Source: Lasioglossum baleicum
Lineage: Eukaryota > Arthropoda > Insecta > Hymenoptera > Halictidae
Assembly (NCBI RefSeq): GCF_051020765.1
Contig: NW_027469083.1
Span: forward strand, 1,984,001-2,048,000
DNA length: 64,000 bases
Direction: 5' to 3'
Below the pieces are notes generated by a model, which saw only the letters and a program-made list of their open reading frames with translations, ran no database searches and was not told the origin of the DNA. A program made the translations under genes and the position numbers. Positions within the stretch are counted from its first letter, which is position 1. Each line of letters opens with the position of its first letter. Of this stretch, positions 49,739 through 62,498 are shown piece after piece.

Positions 49739-52700
49739 TGTTCATAACTGGCACTAGGAGGATCGCAGTGCCACCACTGCGAGGAGGCCCAGGACTCTGC
49801 GCGGCATACGCTGGAAGAATGTCCAGCGTGGTCGGCACCGCGTAGAGACCTAAGGGGCGTTATTGGGATGGACCTCCCGTTGCCGGTCGTGGTCGACCAC
49901 ATGATCGGCAGCGAGAGGTCAAGAGCAGCGATTGCCACCTTCTGCGAGATTGTGATAACGCAGAAGGAGGCAGCGGAGAGGGAGAGGGAAGCCGACCCGC
50001 TCTCCGCAAGGAGGCTAGCATCGGTGGGGCAACCCCGACGAGGCCGACGGCCCCCGCAAGGGGCCGCAGACGTAATGGCGGCGGTGGTACTACTTAGTAC
50101 TTCCACCGCCGCCAAGGGGGGCTGGCCGTTAAGGCGCCCCCGAGGTGGACAGGTCGCGGGGGGCGAGGTGGAGCAATAATCCACTCCCCCCCTCTACAAA
50201 GATGCGACCTGCCGGTCGACCCCCCTCCTTTTATTTTATAATATTTCATTTTACTCTATATTATAAATTTTATCTTTATCTTTTATTCCCCTTTATTTTG
50301 CCCCCCTTCTTATGTTTGTTGTGTTTTGTCCATTGTATTTATTTACTTATTATTATTTATTTATTTATTGACTTTTATTTTATCTATTTTATCTATACAC
50401 CTTTTCATTTACTGATTTTATCTTTTATTTTATCATATTTTTAAGATTTATGCGGGTTGACCAGGGGGGTGGGACGGGGGGAGGGGACAGACGAGAGCCG
50501 GAACTCGCCTCTGTCCCCTCCTTGTCGCGTGCGGAAAAAGATACAATGCAGCGTGTACGAGTATTTGCACATGTATAAAAATCGGCTGGCGGTAACAAAA
50601 ATTCTAAATTATACAGCACAAGTTGCAGCAATGCATGCGCATAAGTTAAATTACCTGCATACAGCCGTTTCCTCAAACTGTGTGTTCATAACTGGCATTG
50701 GGAGGATCGCAGTGCCACCACTGCGAGGAGGCCCAGGACTCTGCACGGCATACGCTGGAAGAATGTCCAGCGTGGTCGGCACCGCGCAGAGACCTAAGGG
50801 GCGTTATTGGGATGGACCTCCCGTTGCCGGTCGTGGTCGACCACATGATCGGCAGCGAGAGGTCAAGAGCAGCGATTGCCACCTTCTGCGAGATTGTGAT
50901 AACGCAGAAGGAGGCAGCGGAGAGGGAGAGGGAAGCCGACCCGCTCTCCGCAAGGAGGCTAGCATCGGTGGGGCAACCCCGACGAGGCCGACGGCCCCCG
51001 TAAGGGGCCGCAGACGTAATGGCGGCGGTGGTACTACTTAGTACTTCCACCGCCGCCAAGGGGGGCTGGCCGTTAAGGCGCCCCCGAGGTGGACAGGTCG
51101 CGGGGGGCGAGGTGGAGCAATAATCCACTCCCCCCCTCTACAAAGATGCGACCTGCCGGTCGACCCCCCTTCTTTTATTTTATAATATTTCCTTTTACTC
51201 TATATTATAAATTTTATCTTTAGCTTTTATTCCCCTTTATTTTGCCCCCCCTTCTTATGTTTGTTGTGTTTTGTCCACTGTATTTATTTACTTATTATGA
51301 TTTATTTATTTAATGACTTTTATTTTATCTATTTTATCTATACACCTTTTCATTTACTGATTTTATCTTTTATTTTATCATATTTTTAAGTTTTATGCGG
51401 GTTGACCAGGGGGGTGGGACGGGGGGAGGGGACAGACGCGAGCCGGAACTCGCCTCTGTCCCCTCCTTGTCGCGTGCGGAAAAAAATACAATGCAGCGTG
51501 TACGAGTATTTGCACATGTATAAAAATCGGCTGGCGGTAACAAAAATTCTAAATTATACATGCACAAGTTGCAGCAATGCATGCGCATAAGTTAAATTAC
51601 CTGCATACAGCCGTTTCCTCAAACTGTGTGTTCATAACTGGCATTGGGAGGATCGCAGTGCCACCACTGCGAGGAGGCCCAGGACTCTGCACGGCATACG
51701 CTGGAAGAATGTCCAGCGTGGTCGGCACCGCGCAGAGACCTAAGGGGCTTTATTGGGATGAACCTCCCGTTGCCGGTCGTGTTCGACCACATGATCGGCA
51801 GCGAGAGGTCAAGAGCAGCGATTGCCTCCTTCTGCGAGATTGTGATAACGCAGAAGGAGGCAGCGGAGAGGGAGAGGGAAGCCGACCCGCTCTCCGCCAG
51901 GAGGCTAGCATCGGCGGGGCAACCCCGACGAGGCCGACGGCCCCCGTAAGGGGCCGCAGACGTAATGGCGGCGGTGGTACTACTTAGTACTTCCACCGCC
52001 GCCAAGGGGGGCTGGCCGTTAAGGCGCCCCCGAGGTGGACAGGTCGCGGGGGGCAAGGTGGAGCAATAATCCACTCCCCCCCTCTACAAAGATGCGACCT
52101 GCCGGTCGACCCCCCTCCTTTTATTTTATAATATTTCATTTTACTCTATATTATAAATTTTATCTTTAGCTTTTATTCCCCTTTATTTTGCCCCCCCTTC
52201 TTATGTTTGTTGTGTTTTGTCCATTGTATTTATTTACTTACTATTATTTATTTATTTATTGACTTTTATTTTATCTATACATCTTTTCAATTACTGATTT
52301 TATCTTTTATTTTATCATGTTTTTAAGTTTTATGTGGGTTGACCGGGGGGTGGGACGGGGGGAGGGAACAGACGCGAGCCGGAACTCGCCTCTGTCCCCT
52401 CCTTGTCGCGTGCGGAAAAAAATACAATGCAGCGTGTACGAGTATTTGCACATGTATAAAAATCGGATGGCGCGGTAACAGAAATTCTAAATTATACAGC
52501 ACAGGTTGCAGCAATGCATGCGCATAAGTTAAATTACCTGCATACCTCCGTTTCCTCAAACTGTGTGTTCATAACTGGCACTAGGAGGATCGCAGTGCCA
52601 CCACTGCGAGGAGGCCCAGGACTCTGCGCGGCATACGCTGGAAGAATGTCCAGCGTGGTCGGCACCGCGTAGAGACCTAAGGGGCGTTATTGGGATGGAC

Positions 52701-55412
52701 CTCCCGTTGCCGGTCGTGGTCGACCACATGATCGGCAGCGAGAGGTCAAGAGCAGCGATTGCCTCCTTCTGCGAGATTGTGATAACGCAGAAGGAGGCAG
52801 CGGAGAGCGAGAGGGAAGCCGACCCGCTCTCCGCAAGGAGGCTAGCATCGGTGGGGCAACCCCGACGAGGCCGACGGCCCCCGCAAGGGGCCGCAGACGT
52901 AATGGCGGCGGTGGTACTACTTAGTACTTCCACCGCCGCCAAGGGGGGCTGGCCGTTAAGGCGCCCCCGAGGTGGACAGGTCGCGGGGGGCAAGGTGGAG
53001 CAATAATCCACTCCCCCCCCCTACAAAGATGCGACCTGCCGGTCGACCCCCCTCCTTTTATTTTATAATATTTCATTTTACTCTATATTATAAATTTTAT
53101 CTTTAGCTTTTATTCCCCTTTATTTTGCCCCCCCTTCTTATGTTTGTTGTGTTTTGTCCATTGTATTTATTTACTTATTATTATTTATTTATTTTTTGAC
53201 TTTTATTTTATCTATTTTATCTATACATCTTTTCAATTACTGATTTTATCTTTTATTTTATCATGTTTTTAAGTTTTATGTGGGTTGACCGGGGGGTGGG
53301 ACGGGGGGAGGGGACAGACGCGAGCCGGAACTCGCCTCTGTCCCCTCCTTGTCGCGTGCGGAAAAAAATACAATGCAGCGTGTACGAGTATTTGCACATG
53401 TATAAAAATCGGCTGGCGGTAACAAAAATTCTAAATTATACATGCACAGGTTGCAGCAATGCATGCGCATAAGTTAAATTACCTGCATACAGCCGTTTCC
53501 TCAAACTGTGTATTCATAACTGGCATTGGGAGGATCGCAGTGCCACCACTGCGAGGAGGCCCAGGACTCTGTACGGCATACGCTGGAAGAATGTCCAGCG
53601 TGGTCGGCACCGCGCAGAGACCTAAGGGGCGTTATTGGGATGGACCTCCCGTTGCCGGTCGTGGTCGACCACATGATCGGCAGCGAGAGGTCAAGAGCAG
53701 CGATTGCCTCCTTCTGCGAGATTGTGATAACGCAGAAGGAGGCAGCGGAGAGCGAGAGGGAAGCCGACCCGCTCTCCGCAAGGAGGCTAGCATCGGTGGG
53801 GCAACCCCGACGAGGCCGACGGCCCCCGTTAGGGGCCGCAGACGTTATGGCGGCGGTGGTACTACTTAGTACTTCCACCGCCGCCAAGGGGGGCTGGCCG
53901 TTAAGGCGCCCCCGAGGTGGACAGGTCGCGGGGGGCAAGGTGGAGCAATAATCCACTCCCCCCCCCTACAAAGATGCGACCTGCCGGTCGACCCCCCTCC
54001 TTTTATTTTATAATATTTCATTTTACTCTATATTATAAATTTTATCTTTAGCTTTTATTCCCCTTTATTTTGCCCCCCCCTTCTTATGTTTGTTGTGTTT
54101 TGTCCATTGTATTTATTTACTTACTATTATTTATTTATTTATTGACTTTTATTTTATCTATTTTATCTATACATCTTTTCAATTACTGATTTTATCTTTT
54201 ATTTTATCATGTTTTTAAGTTTTATGTGGGTTGACCGGGGGGTGGGACGGGGGGAGGGGACAGACGCGAGCCGGAACTCGCCTCTGTCCCCTCCTTGTCG
54301 CGTGCGGAAAAAAATACAATGCAGCGTGTACGAGTATTTGCACATGTATAAAAATCGGATGGCGCGGTAACAGAAATTCTAAATTATACAGCACAGGTTG
54401 CAGCAATGCATGCGCATAAGTTAAATTACCTGCATACCTCCGTTTCCTCAAACTGTGTGTTCATAACTGGCACTAGGAGGATCGCAGTGCCACCACTGCG
54501 AGGAGGCCCAGGACTCTGCGCGGCATACGCTGGAAGAATGTCCCGCGTGGTCGGCACCGCGTAGAGACCTAAGGGGCGTTATTGGGATGGACCTCCCGTT
54601 GCCGGTCGTGGTCGACCACATGATCGGCAGCGAGAGGTCAAGAGCAGCGATTGCCACCTTCTGCGAGATTGTGATAACGCAGAAGGAGGCAGCGGAGAGG
54701 GAGAGGGAAGCCGACCCGCTCTCCGCAAGGAGGCTAGCATCGGTGGGGCAACCCCGACGAGGCCGACGGCCCCCGTTAGGGGCCGCAGACGTAATGGCGG
54801 CGGTGGTACTACTTAGTACTTCCACCGCCGCCAAGGGGGGCTGGCCGTTAAGGCGCCCCCGAGGTGGACAGGTCGCGGGGGGCGAGGTGGAGCAATAATC
54901 CACTCCCCCCCTCTACAAAGATGCGACCTGCCGGTCGACCCCCCTCCTTTTATTTTATTATATTTCATTTTACTCTATAGTATAAATTTTATCTTTATCA
55001 TTTCTTCCCCTTTATTTTGCCCCCCTTCTTATGTTTGTTGTGTTTTGTCCATTGTATTTATTTACTTATTATCATTTATTTATATAATGACTTTTATTTT
55101 ATCTATTTTATCTATACACCTTTTCATTTATTGATTTTATCTTTTATTTTAACATATTTTTAAGTTTTATGCGGGTTGACCAGGAGGTTGGGACGGGGGG
55201 TGGGGACAGACGCGAGCCGGAACTCGCCTCTGTCCCCTCCTTGTCGCGGGCGGAAAAAAATTCAATGCAGCGTGTACGAGTATTTGCACATGTATAAAAA
55301 TCGGAGGGCGCGGTAACGAAAATTCTAAATTATACAGCACAAGTTGCAGCAATGCATGCGCATAAGTTAAATTACCTGCATACCGCCGTTTCCTGAAACT
55401 GTGTGTTCATAA
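48802..55412 (+). repeat. Region III: seven simple units of 937-947 bp
   Basis: Anchors 48922, 49868, 50812, 51758, 52695, 53640 and 54587. The sequence just before anchors 48922 and 52695 shares private changes (GGGAACAGACG in the hairpin and a 9-bp loss in the AT-rich tract), 3,773 bp apart, so part of this region is duplicated. The unit anchored at 51758 has unusual G-to-T and G-to-A changes (MNLPLPVVF). The G-rich block changes to the region IV form (ACCAGGAGGTTGGG) at about 55,178, inside the last unit. Confidence 0.85.
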
Positions 55413-55763
55413 CTGGCACTGGGAGGATCGCAGTGCCACCACAGCGAGGAGGCCCAGGACTCTGCGCGGCATACGCTGGAAGAATGTCCAGCGTGGTCGG
55501 CGCCGCGTAGAGACCTAAGGGGCGTTATTGGGATGGACCTCTCGTTGCCGGTCGTGGTAGACCACATGATCGGCAGCGAGAGGTCAAGAGCAGCGTTCGC
55601 CTCCTTCTGCGAGATTGTGATAACGCAGATGGAGGCAGGGGAGAGTGAGAGGGAAGCCGACCCCCTCTCCGCCAGGAGGCTAGCATCGGCGGGGCAACCC
55701 CCACGAGGCCGACGGCCCCCTGTAAGGGGCCGCAGACGTAATCTCGGTGGTGGGACTACTTAG
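55413..55763 (+). pseudogene. RT C-terminal fragment, region IV form
   Basis: Representative of the region IV fragment. The second knuckle Cys codon is AGC (55443-55445), giving Ser. The same change is present in the units anchored at 56500, 58433, 59400, 60367 and 63235. The units anchored at 57467, 61334 and 62268 keep Cys. One extra base in CCCCCTGTAAGG moves the C-terminal frame past the usual stop, so it ends GGGTT after an Arg-rich stretch. Other changes include Gln-Met for Gln-Lys and AGT for AGG in the charged tail. Confidence 0.7.
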
Positions 55764-55920
55764 TACTTCCACCGCCGCCAAGGGGGGCTGGCCGTTAAGG
55801 CGCCGCCGGGGTGGGCAGGTCGCGGGGGGCAAGGTGGAGCAATAATTCCCTCCCCCCCCTCTACAAAGATGCGACCTGCCGGTCGACCCCCCTCCTTTTA
55901 TTTTATAATATTTCATTTTA

Positions 55921-55939
55921 TTCTATATGTATTTTATAT
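55921..55939 (+). other. Region IV insertion in the AT-rich tract
   Basis: TTCTATATGTATTTTATA precedes TTCTATATTATAAATTTT, whereas regions I-III have only a CTCTATATTATAAATTTT version. The extra stretch of about 20 bp looks like a local duplication of TTCTATAT. It accounts for most of the increase in period from about 946 to 967 bp. Confidence 0.75.
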
Positions 55940-58900
55940 TCTATATTATAAATTTTATCTTTATCTTTTAATCCCCTTTATTTTGCCCACCCTTCTTATG
56001 TTTGTTGTGTTTTGTCCATTGTATTTATTTACTTATTATTATTTATTTATTTATTGACTTTTATTTTATCTATTTTATCTATACACCTTTTCATTTATTG
56101 ATTTTATCTTTTATTTTATCATATTTTTAAGTTTTATGCGGGTTGACCAGGAGGTTGGGACGGGAGGTGGGGACAGACGCTAGCCGGAACTCGCCTCTGT
56201 CCCCTCCTTGTCGCGGGCGGAAAAAAATACAATGCAGCGTGTACGAGTATTTGCACATGTATAAAAATCGGAGGGCGCGGTAACGAAAATTCTAAATTAT
56301 ACAGCACAAGTTGCAGCAATGCATGCGCATAAGTTAAATTACCTGCATACCGCCGTTTCCTGAAACTGTGTGTTCATAACTGGCACTGGGAGGATCGCAG
56401 TGCCACCACAGCGAGGAGGCCCAGGACTCTGCGCGGCATACGCTGGAAGAATGTCCAGCGTGGTCGGCGCCGCGTAGAGACCTAAGGGGCGTTATTGGGA
56501 TGGACCTCTCGTTGCCGGTCGTGGTAGACCACATGATCGGCAGCGAGAGGTCAAGAGCAGCGTTCGCCTCCTTCTGCGAGATTGTGATAACGCAGATGGA
56601 GGCAGGGGAGAGTGAGAGGGAAGCCGACCCCCTCTCCGCCAGGAGGCTAGCATCGGCGGGGCAACCCCCACGAGGCCGACGGCCCCTTGTAAGGGGCCGC
56701 AGACGTAATCTCGGTGGTGGGACTACTTAGTACTTCCACCGCCGCCAAGGGGGGCTGGCCGTTAAGGCGCCGCCGGGGTGGGCAGGTCGCGGGGGGCAAG
56801 GTGGAGCAATAATTCCCTCCCCCCCCTCTACAAAGATGCGACCTGCCGGTCGACCTCCCTCCTTTTATTTTATAATATTTCATTTTATTCTATATGTATT
56901 TTATATTCTATATTATAAATTTTATCTTTATCTTTTAATCCCCTTTATTTTGCCCACCCTTCTTATGTTTGTTGTGTTTTGTCCATTGTATTTATTTACT
57001 TATTATTATTTATTTATTTATTGACTTTTATTTTATCTATTTTATCTATACACCTTTTCATTTACTGATTTTATCTTTTATTTTATCATATTTTTAAGTT
57101 TTATGCGGGTTGACCAGGAGGTTGGGACGGGGGGTGGGGACAGACGCGAGCCGGAACTCGCCTCTGTCCCCCCCTTGTCGCGGGCGGAAAAAAATACAAT
57201 GCAGCGTGTACGAGTATTTGCACATGTATAAAAATCGGAGGGCGCGGTAACAAAAATTCTAAATTATACAGCACAAGTTGCAGCAATGCATGCGCATAAG
57301 TTAAATTACCTGCATACCGCCGTTTCCTCAAACTGTGTGTTCATAACTGGCACTGGGAGGATCGCAGTGCCACCACTGCGAGGAGGCCCAGGACTCTGCG
57401 CGGCATACGCTGGAAGAATGTCCAGCGTGGTCGGCGCCGCGCAGAGACCTAAGGGGCGTTATTGGGATGGACCTCTCGTTGCCGGTCGTGGTCGACCACA
57501 TGATCGGCAGCGAGAGGTCAAGAGCAGCGTTCGCCTCCTTCTGCGAGATTGTTATAACGCAGATGGAGGTAGGGGAGAGGGAGAGGGAAGCCGACCCCCT
57601 CTCCGCCAGGAGGCTAGCATCGGCGGGGCAACCCCCACGAGGCCGACGGCCCCCTGTAAGGGGCCGCAGACGTAATCTCGGTGGTGGGACTACTTAGTAC
57701 TTCCACCGCCGCCAAGGGGGCTGGCCGTTAAGGCGCCGCCGGGGTGGGCAGGTCGCGGGGGGCAAGGTGGAGCAATAATTCCCCCCCCCCCCTCTACACA
57801 GATGCGACCTGCCGGTCGACCCCCCTCCTTTTATTTTATAATATTTCATTTTATTCTATATGTATTTTATATTCTATATTATAAATTTTATCTTTATCTT
57901 TTAATCCCCTTTATTTTGCCCACCCTTCTTATGTTTGTTGTGTTTTGTCCATTGTACTTATTTACTTATTATTATTTATTTATTTATTGACTTTTATTTT
58001 ATCTATTTTATCTATACACCTTTTCATTTATTGATTTTATCTTTTATTTTAACATATTTTTAAGTTTTATGCGGGTTGACCAGGAGGTTGGGACGGGGGG
58101 TGGGGACAGATGCGAGCCGGAACTCGCCTCTGTCCCCTCCTTGTCGCGGGCGGAAAAAAATTCAATGCAGCGTGTACGAGTATTTGCACATGTATAAAAA
58201 TCGGAGGGCGCGGTAACGAAAATTCTAAATTATACAGCACAAGTTGCAGCAATGCATGCGCATAAGTTAAATTACCTGCATACCGCCGTTTCCTGAAACT
58301 GTGTGTTCATAACTGGCACTGGGAGGATCGCAGTGCCACCACAGCGAGGAGGCCCAGGACTCTGCGCGGCATACGCTGGAAGAATGTCCAGCGTGGTCGG
58401 CGCCGCGTAGAGACCTAAGGGGCGTTATTGGGATGGACCTCTCGTTACCGGTCGTGGTAGACCACATGATCGGCAGCGAGAGGTCAAGAGCAGCGTTCGC
58501 CTCCTTCTGCGAGATTGTGATAACGCAGATGGAGGCAGGGGAGAGTGAGAGGGAAGCCGACCCCCTCTCCGCCAGGAGGCTAGCATCGGCGGGGCAACCC
58601 CCACGAGGCCGACGGCCCCCTGTAAGGGGCCGCAGACGTAATCTCGGTGGTGGGACTACTTAGTACTTCCACCGCCGCCAAGGGGGGCTGGCCGTTAAGG
58701 CGCCGCCGGGGTGGGCAGGTCGCGGGGGGCAAGGTGGAGCAATAATTCCCTCCCCCCCCTCTACAAAGATGCGACCTGCCGGTCGACCCCCCTCCTTTTA
58801 TTTTATAATATTTCATTTTATTCTATATGTATTTTATATTCTATATTATAAATTTTATCTTTATCTTTTAATCCCCTTTATTTTGCCCACCCTTCTTATG

Positions 58901-61580
58901 TTTGTTGTGTTTTGTCCATTGTATTTATTTACTTATTATTATTTATTTATTTATTGACTTTTATTTTATCTATTTTATCTATACACCTTTTCATTTATTG
59001 ATTTTATCTTTTATTTTATCATATTTTTAAGTTTTATGCGGGTTGACCAGGAGGTTGGGACGGGGGGTGGGGACAGACGCTAGCCGGAACTCGCCTCTGT
59101 CCCCTCCTTGTCGCGGGCGGAAAAAAATACAATGCAGCGTGTACGAGTATTTGCACATGTATAAAAATCGGAGGGCGCGGTAACGAAAATTCTAAATTAT
59201 ACAGCACAAGTTGCAGCAATGCATGCGCATAAGTTAAATTACCTGCATACCGCCGTTTCCTGAAACTGTGTGTTCATAACTGGCACTGGGAGGATCGCAG
59301 TGCCACCACAGCGAGGAGGCCCAGGACTCTGCGCGGCATACGCTGGAAGAATGTCCAGCGTGGTCGGCGCCGCGTAGAGACCTAAGGGGCGTTATTGGGA
59401 TGGACCTCTCGTTGCCGGTCGTGGTAGACCACATGATCGGCAGCGAGAGGTCAAGAGCAGCGTTCGCCTCCTTCTGCGAGATTGTGATAACGCAGATGGA
59501 GGCAGGGGAGAGTGAGAGGGAAGCCGACCCCCTCTCCGCCAGGAGGCTAGCATCGGCGGGGCAACCCCCACGAGGCCGACGGCCCCCTGTAAGGGGCCGC
59601 AGACGTAATCTCGGTGGTGGGACTACTTAGTACTTCCACCGCCGCCAAGGGGGGCTGGCCGTTAAGGCGCCGCCGGGGTGGGCAGGTCGCGGGGGGCAAG
59701 GTGGAGCAATAATTCCCTCCCCCCCCGCTACAAAGATGCGACCTGCCGGTCGACCCCCCTCCTTTTATTTTATAATATTTCATTTTATTCTATATGTATT
59801 TTATATTCTATATTATAAATTTTATCTTTATCTTTTAATCCCCTTTATTTTGCCCACCCTTCTTATGTTTGTTGTGTTTTGTCCATTGTATTTATTTACT
59901 TATTATTATTTATTTATTTATTGACTTTTATTTTATCTATTTTATCTATACACCTTTTCATTTATTGATTTTATCTTTTATTTTATCATATTTTTAAGTT
60001 TTATGCGGGTTGACCAGGAGGTTGGGACGGGGGGTGGGGACAGACGCTAGCCGGAACTCGCCTCTGTCCCCTCCTTGTCGCGGGCGGAAAAAAATACAAT
60101 GCAGCGTGTACGAGTATTTGCACATGTATAAAAATCGGAGGGCGCGGTAACGAAAATTCTAAATTATACAGCACAAGTTGCAGCAATGCATGCGCATAAG
60201 TTAAATTACCTGCATACCGCCGTTTCCTGAAACTGTGTGTTCATAACTGGCACTGGGAGGATCGCAGTGCCACCACAGCGAGGAGGCCCAGGACTCTGCG
60301 CGGCATACGCTGGAAGAATGTCCAGCGTGGTCGGCGCCGCGTAGAGACCTAAGGGGCGTTATTGGGATGGACCTCTCGTTGCCGGTCGTGGTAGACCACA
60401 TGATCGGCAGCGAGAGGTCAAGAGCAGCGTTCGCCTCCTTCTGCGAGATTGTGATAACGCAGATGGAGGCAGGGGAGAGTGAGAGGGAAGCCGACCCCCT
60501 CTCCGCCAGGAGGCTAGCATCGGCGGGGCAACCCCCACGAGGCCGACGGCCCCCTGTAAGGGGCCGCAGACGTAATCTCGGTGGTGGGACTACTTAGTAC
60601 TTCCACCGCCGCCAAGGGGGGCTGGCCGTTAAGGCGCCGCCGGGGTGGGCAGGTCGCGGGGGGCAAGGTGGAGCAATAATTCCCTCCCCCCCCGCTACAA
60701 AGATGCGACCTGCCGGTCGACCCCCCTCCTTTTATTTTATAATATTTCATTTTATTCTATATGTATTTTATATTCTATATTATAAATTTTATCTTTATCT
60801 TTTAATCCCCTTTATTTTGCCCACCCTTCTTATGTTTGTTGTGTTTTGTCCATTGTATTTATTTACTTATTATTATTTATTTATTTATTGACTTTTATTT
60901 TATCTATTTTATCTATACACCTTTTCATTTATTGATTTTATCTTTTATTTTATCATATTTTTAAGTTTTATGCGGGTTGACCAGGAGGTTGGGACGGGGG
61001 GTGGGGACAGACGCGAGCCGGAACTCGCCTCTGTCCCCCCCTTGTCGCGGGCGGAAAAAAATACAATGCAGCGTGTACGAGTATTTGCACATGTATAAAA
61101 ATCGGAGGGCGCGGTAACAAAAATTCTAAATTATACAGCACAAGTTGCAGCAATGCATGCGCATAAGTTAAATTACCTGCATACCGCCGTTTCCTCAAAC
61201 TGTGTGTTCATAACTGGCACTGGGAGGATCGCAGTGCCACCACTGCGAGGAGCCCCAGGACTCTGCGCGGCATACGCTGGAAGAATGTCCAGCGTGGTCG
61301 GCGCCGCGCAGAGACCTAAGGGGCGTTATTGGGATGGACATCTCGTTGCCGGTCGTGGTCGACCACATGATCGGCAGCGAGAGGTCAAGAGCAGCGTTCG
61401 CCTCCTTCTGCGAGATTGTTATAACGCAGATGGAGGCAGGGGAGAGGGAGAGGGAAGCCGACCCCCTCTCCGCCAGGAGGCTAGCATCGGCGGGGCAACC
61501 CCCACGAGGCCGACGGCCCCCTGAAAGGGGCCGCAGACGTAATCTCGGTGGTGGGACTACTTAGTACTTCCACCGCCGCC

Positions 61581-61592
61581 AAGGGGGGCAGG
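61581..61592 (+). other. 28-bp deletion between GGGC direct repeats
   Basis: In the unit anchored at 61334, AAGGGGGGC is joined directly to AGGTCGCGGG. The TGGCCGTTAAGG part present in all other units is missing. Both ends of the lost stretch are GGGC, which fits slippage or a single-strand-annealing event. With AT-tract changes in the same unit this gives the short 934-bp spacing. Confidence 0.8.
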
Positions 61593-62147
61593 TCGCGGGG
61601 GCAAGGTGGAGCAATAATTCCCTCCCCCCCCTCTACAAAGATGCGACCTGCCGGTCGACCCCCTCCTTTTATTTTATAATATTTCATTTTATTCTATTTA
61701 TATTTTATATTCTATATTATAAATTTTATCTTTACCTGTTTTTCCCCTTTATTTTGCCCCCCTTCTTATGTTTGTTGTGTTTTGTCCATTGTATTTATTT
61801 ACTTATTATTATTTATTTTTTTATACTTTTATTTTATCTATTTTATCTATACACGTTTTCATTTATTGATTTTATCTTTTATTTTATCATATTTTTAAGT
61901 TTTATGCGGGTCGACCAGGGGGTTGGGACGGGGGGAGGGGACAGACACGAGCCGGAACTCGCCTCTGTCCCCTCCTTGTTGCGTGCGGAAAAAAATACAA
62001 TGCAGCGTGTACGAGTATTTGCACATGTATAAAAATCGGATGGCGCGGTAACAAAAATTCTAACTTATACAGCACAAGTTGCAGCAATGCATGCGCTTAA
62101 GTTAAATTACCTGCATATCGCCGTTTCCTCAAACTGTGTGTTCATAA

Positions 62148-62498
62148 CTGGCATTGGGAGGATCGCAGTGCCACCACTGCGAGGAGGCCAAGGACTCTGC
62201 GCGGCATACGCTGGAAGAATGTCCAGCGTGGTCGGCGCCGCGCAGAGACCTAAGGGGCGTTATTGGGATGGACCTCTCGTTGCCGGTCGTGGTCGACCAC
62301 ATGTTCGGCAGCGAGAGGTCAAGAGCAGCGTTTGCCTCCTTCTGCGAGATTGTGATAACGCAGAAGGAGGCAGCGGAGAGGGAGAGGGAAGCCGACCCCC
62401 TCTCCGCCAGGAGGCTAGCATCGGCGGGGCAACCCCCACGAGGCCGACGGCCCCCTGTAAGGGGCCGCAGACGTAATCTCGGTGGTGGGACTACTTAG
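62148..62498 (+). pseudogene. RT C-terminal fragment with intact knuckle, in the intermediate (d) unit
   Basis: This copy keeps C8, C11, H20 and C25 and has CHHCEEAKDSARHTLEEC. It mixes region IV signs (MDLSLP, AACCCCCACGAGG, CTCGGTGGTGGG) with region I signs in its leader and G-rich block (GGGGGGAGGGGACAG, GTTGCGTGCGG, GGATGGCGCGG, GCATTGGGAGG, CAGAAGGAGG). Private changes include CACATGTTCGG and GCATGCGCTTAAG. It could be an ancestral intermediate or a recombinant between the two subfamilies. Confidence 0.65.

Noticed and set aside
50145..50444. Hydrophobic 99-codon open frame rich in Phe, Tyr, Ile and Leu
   Set aside because: It is simply the T-rich tract read in frame (TTT, TAT, TTA codons), not a membrane protein gene.
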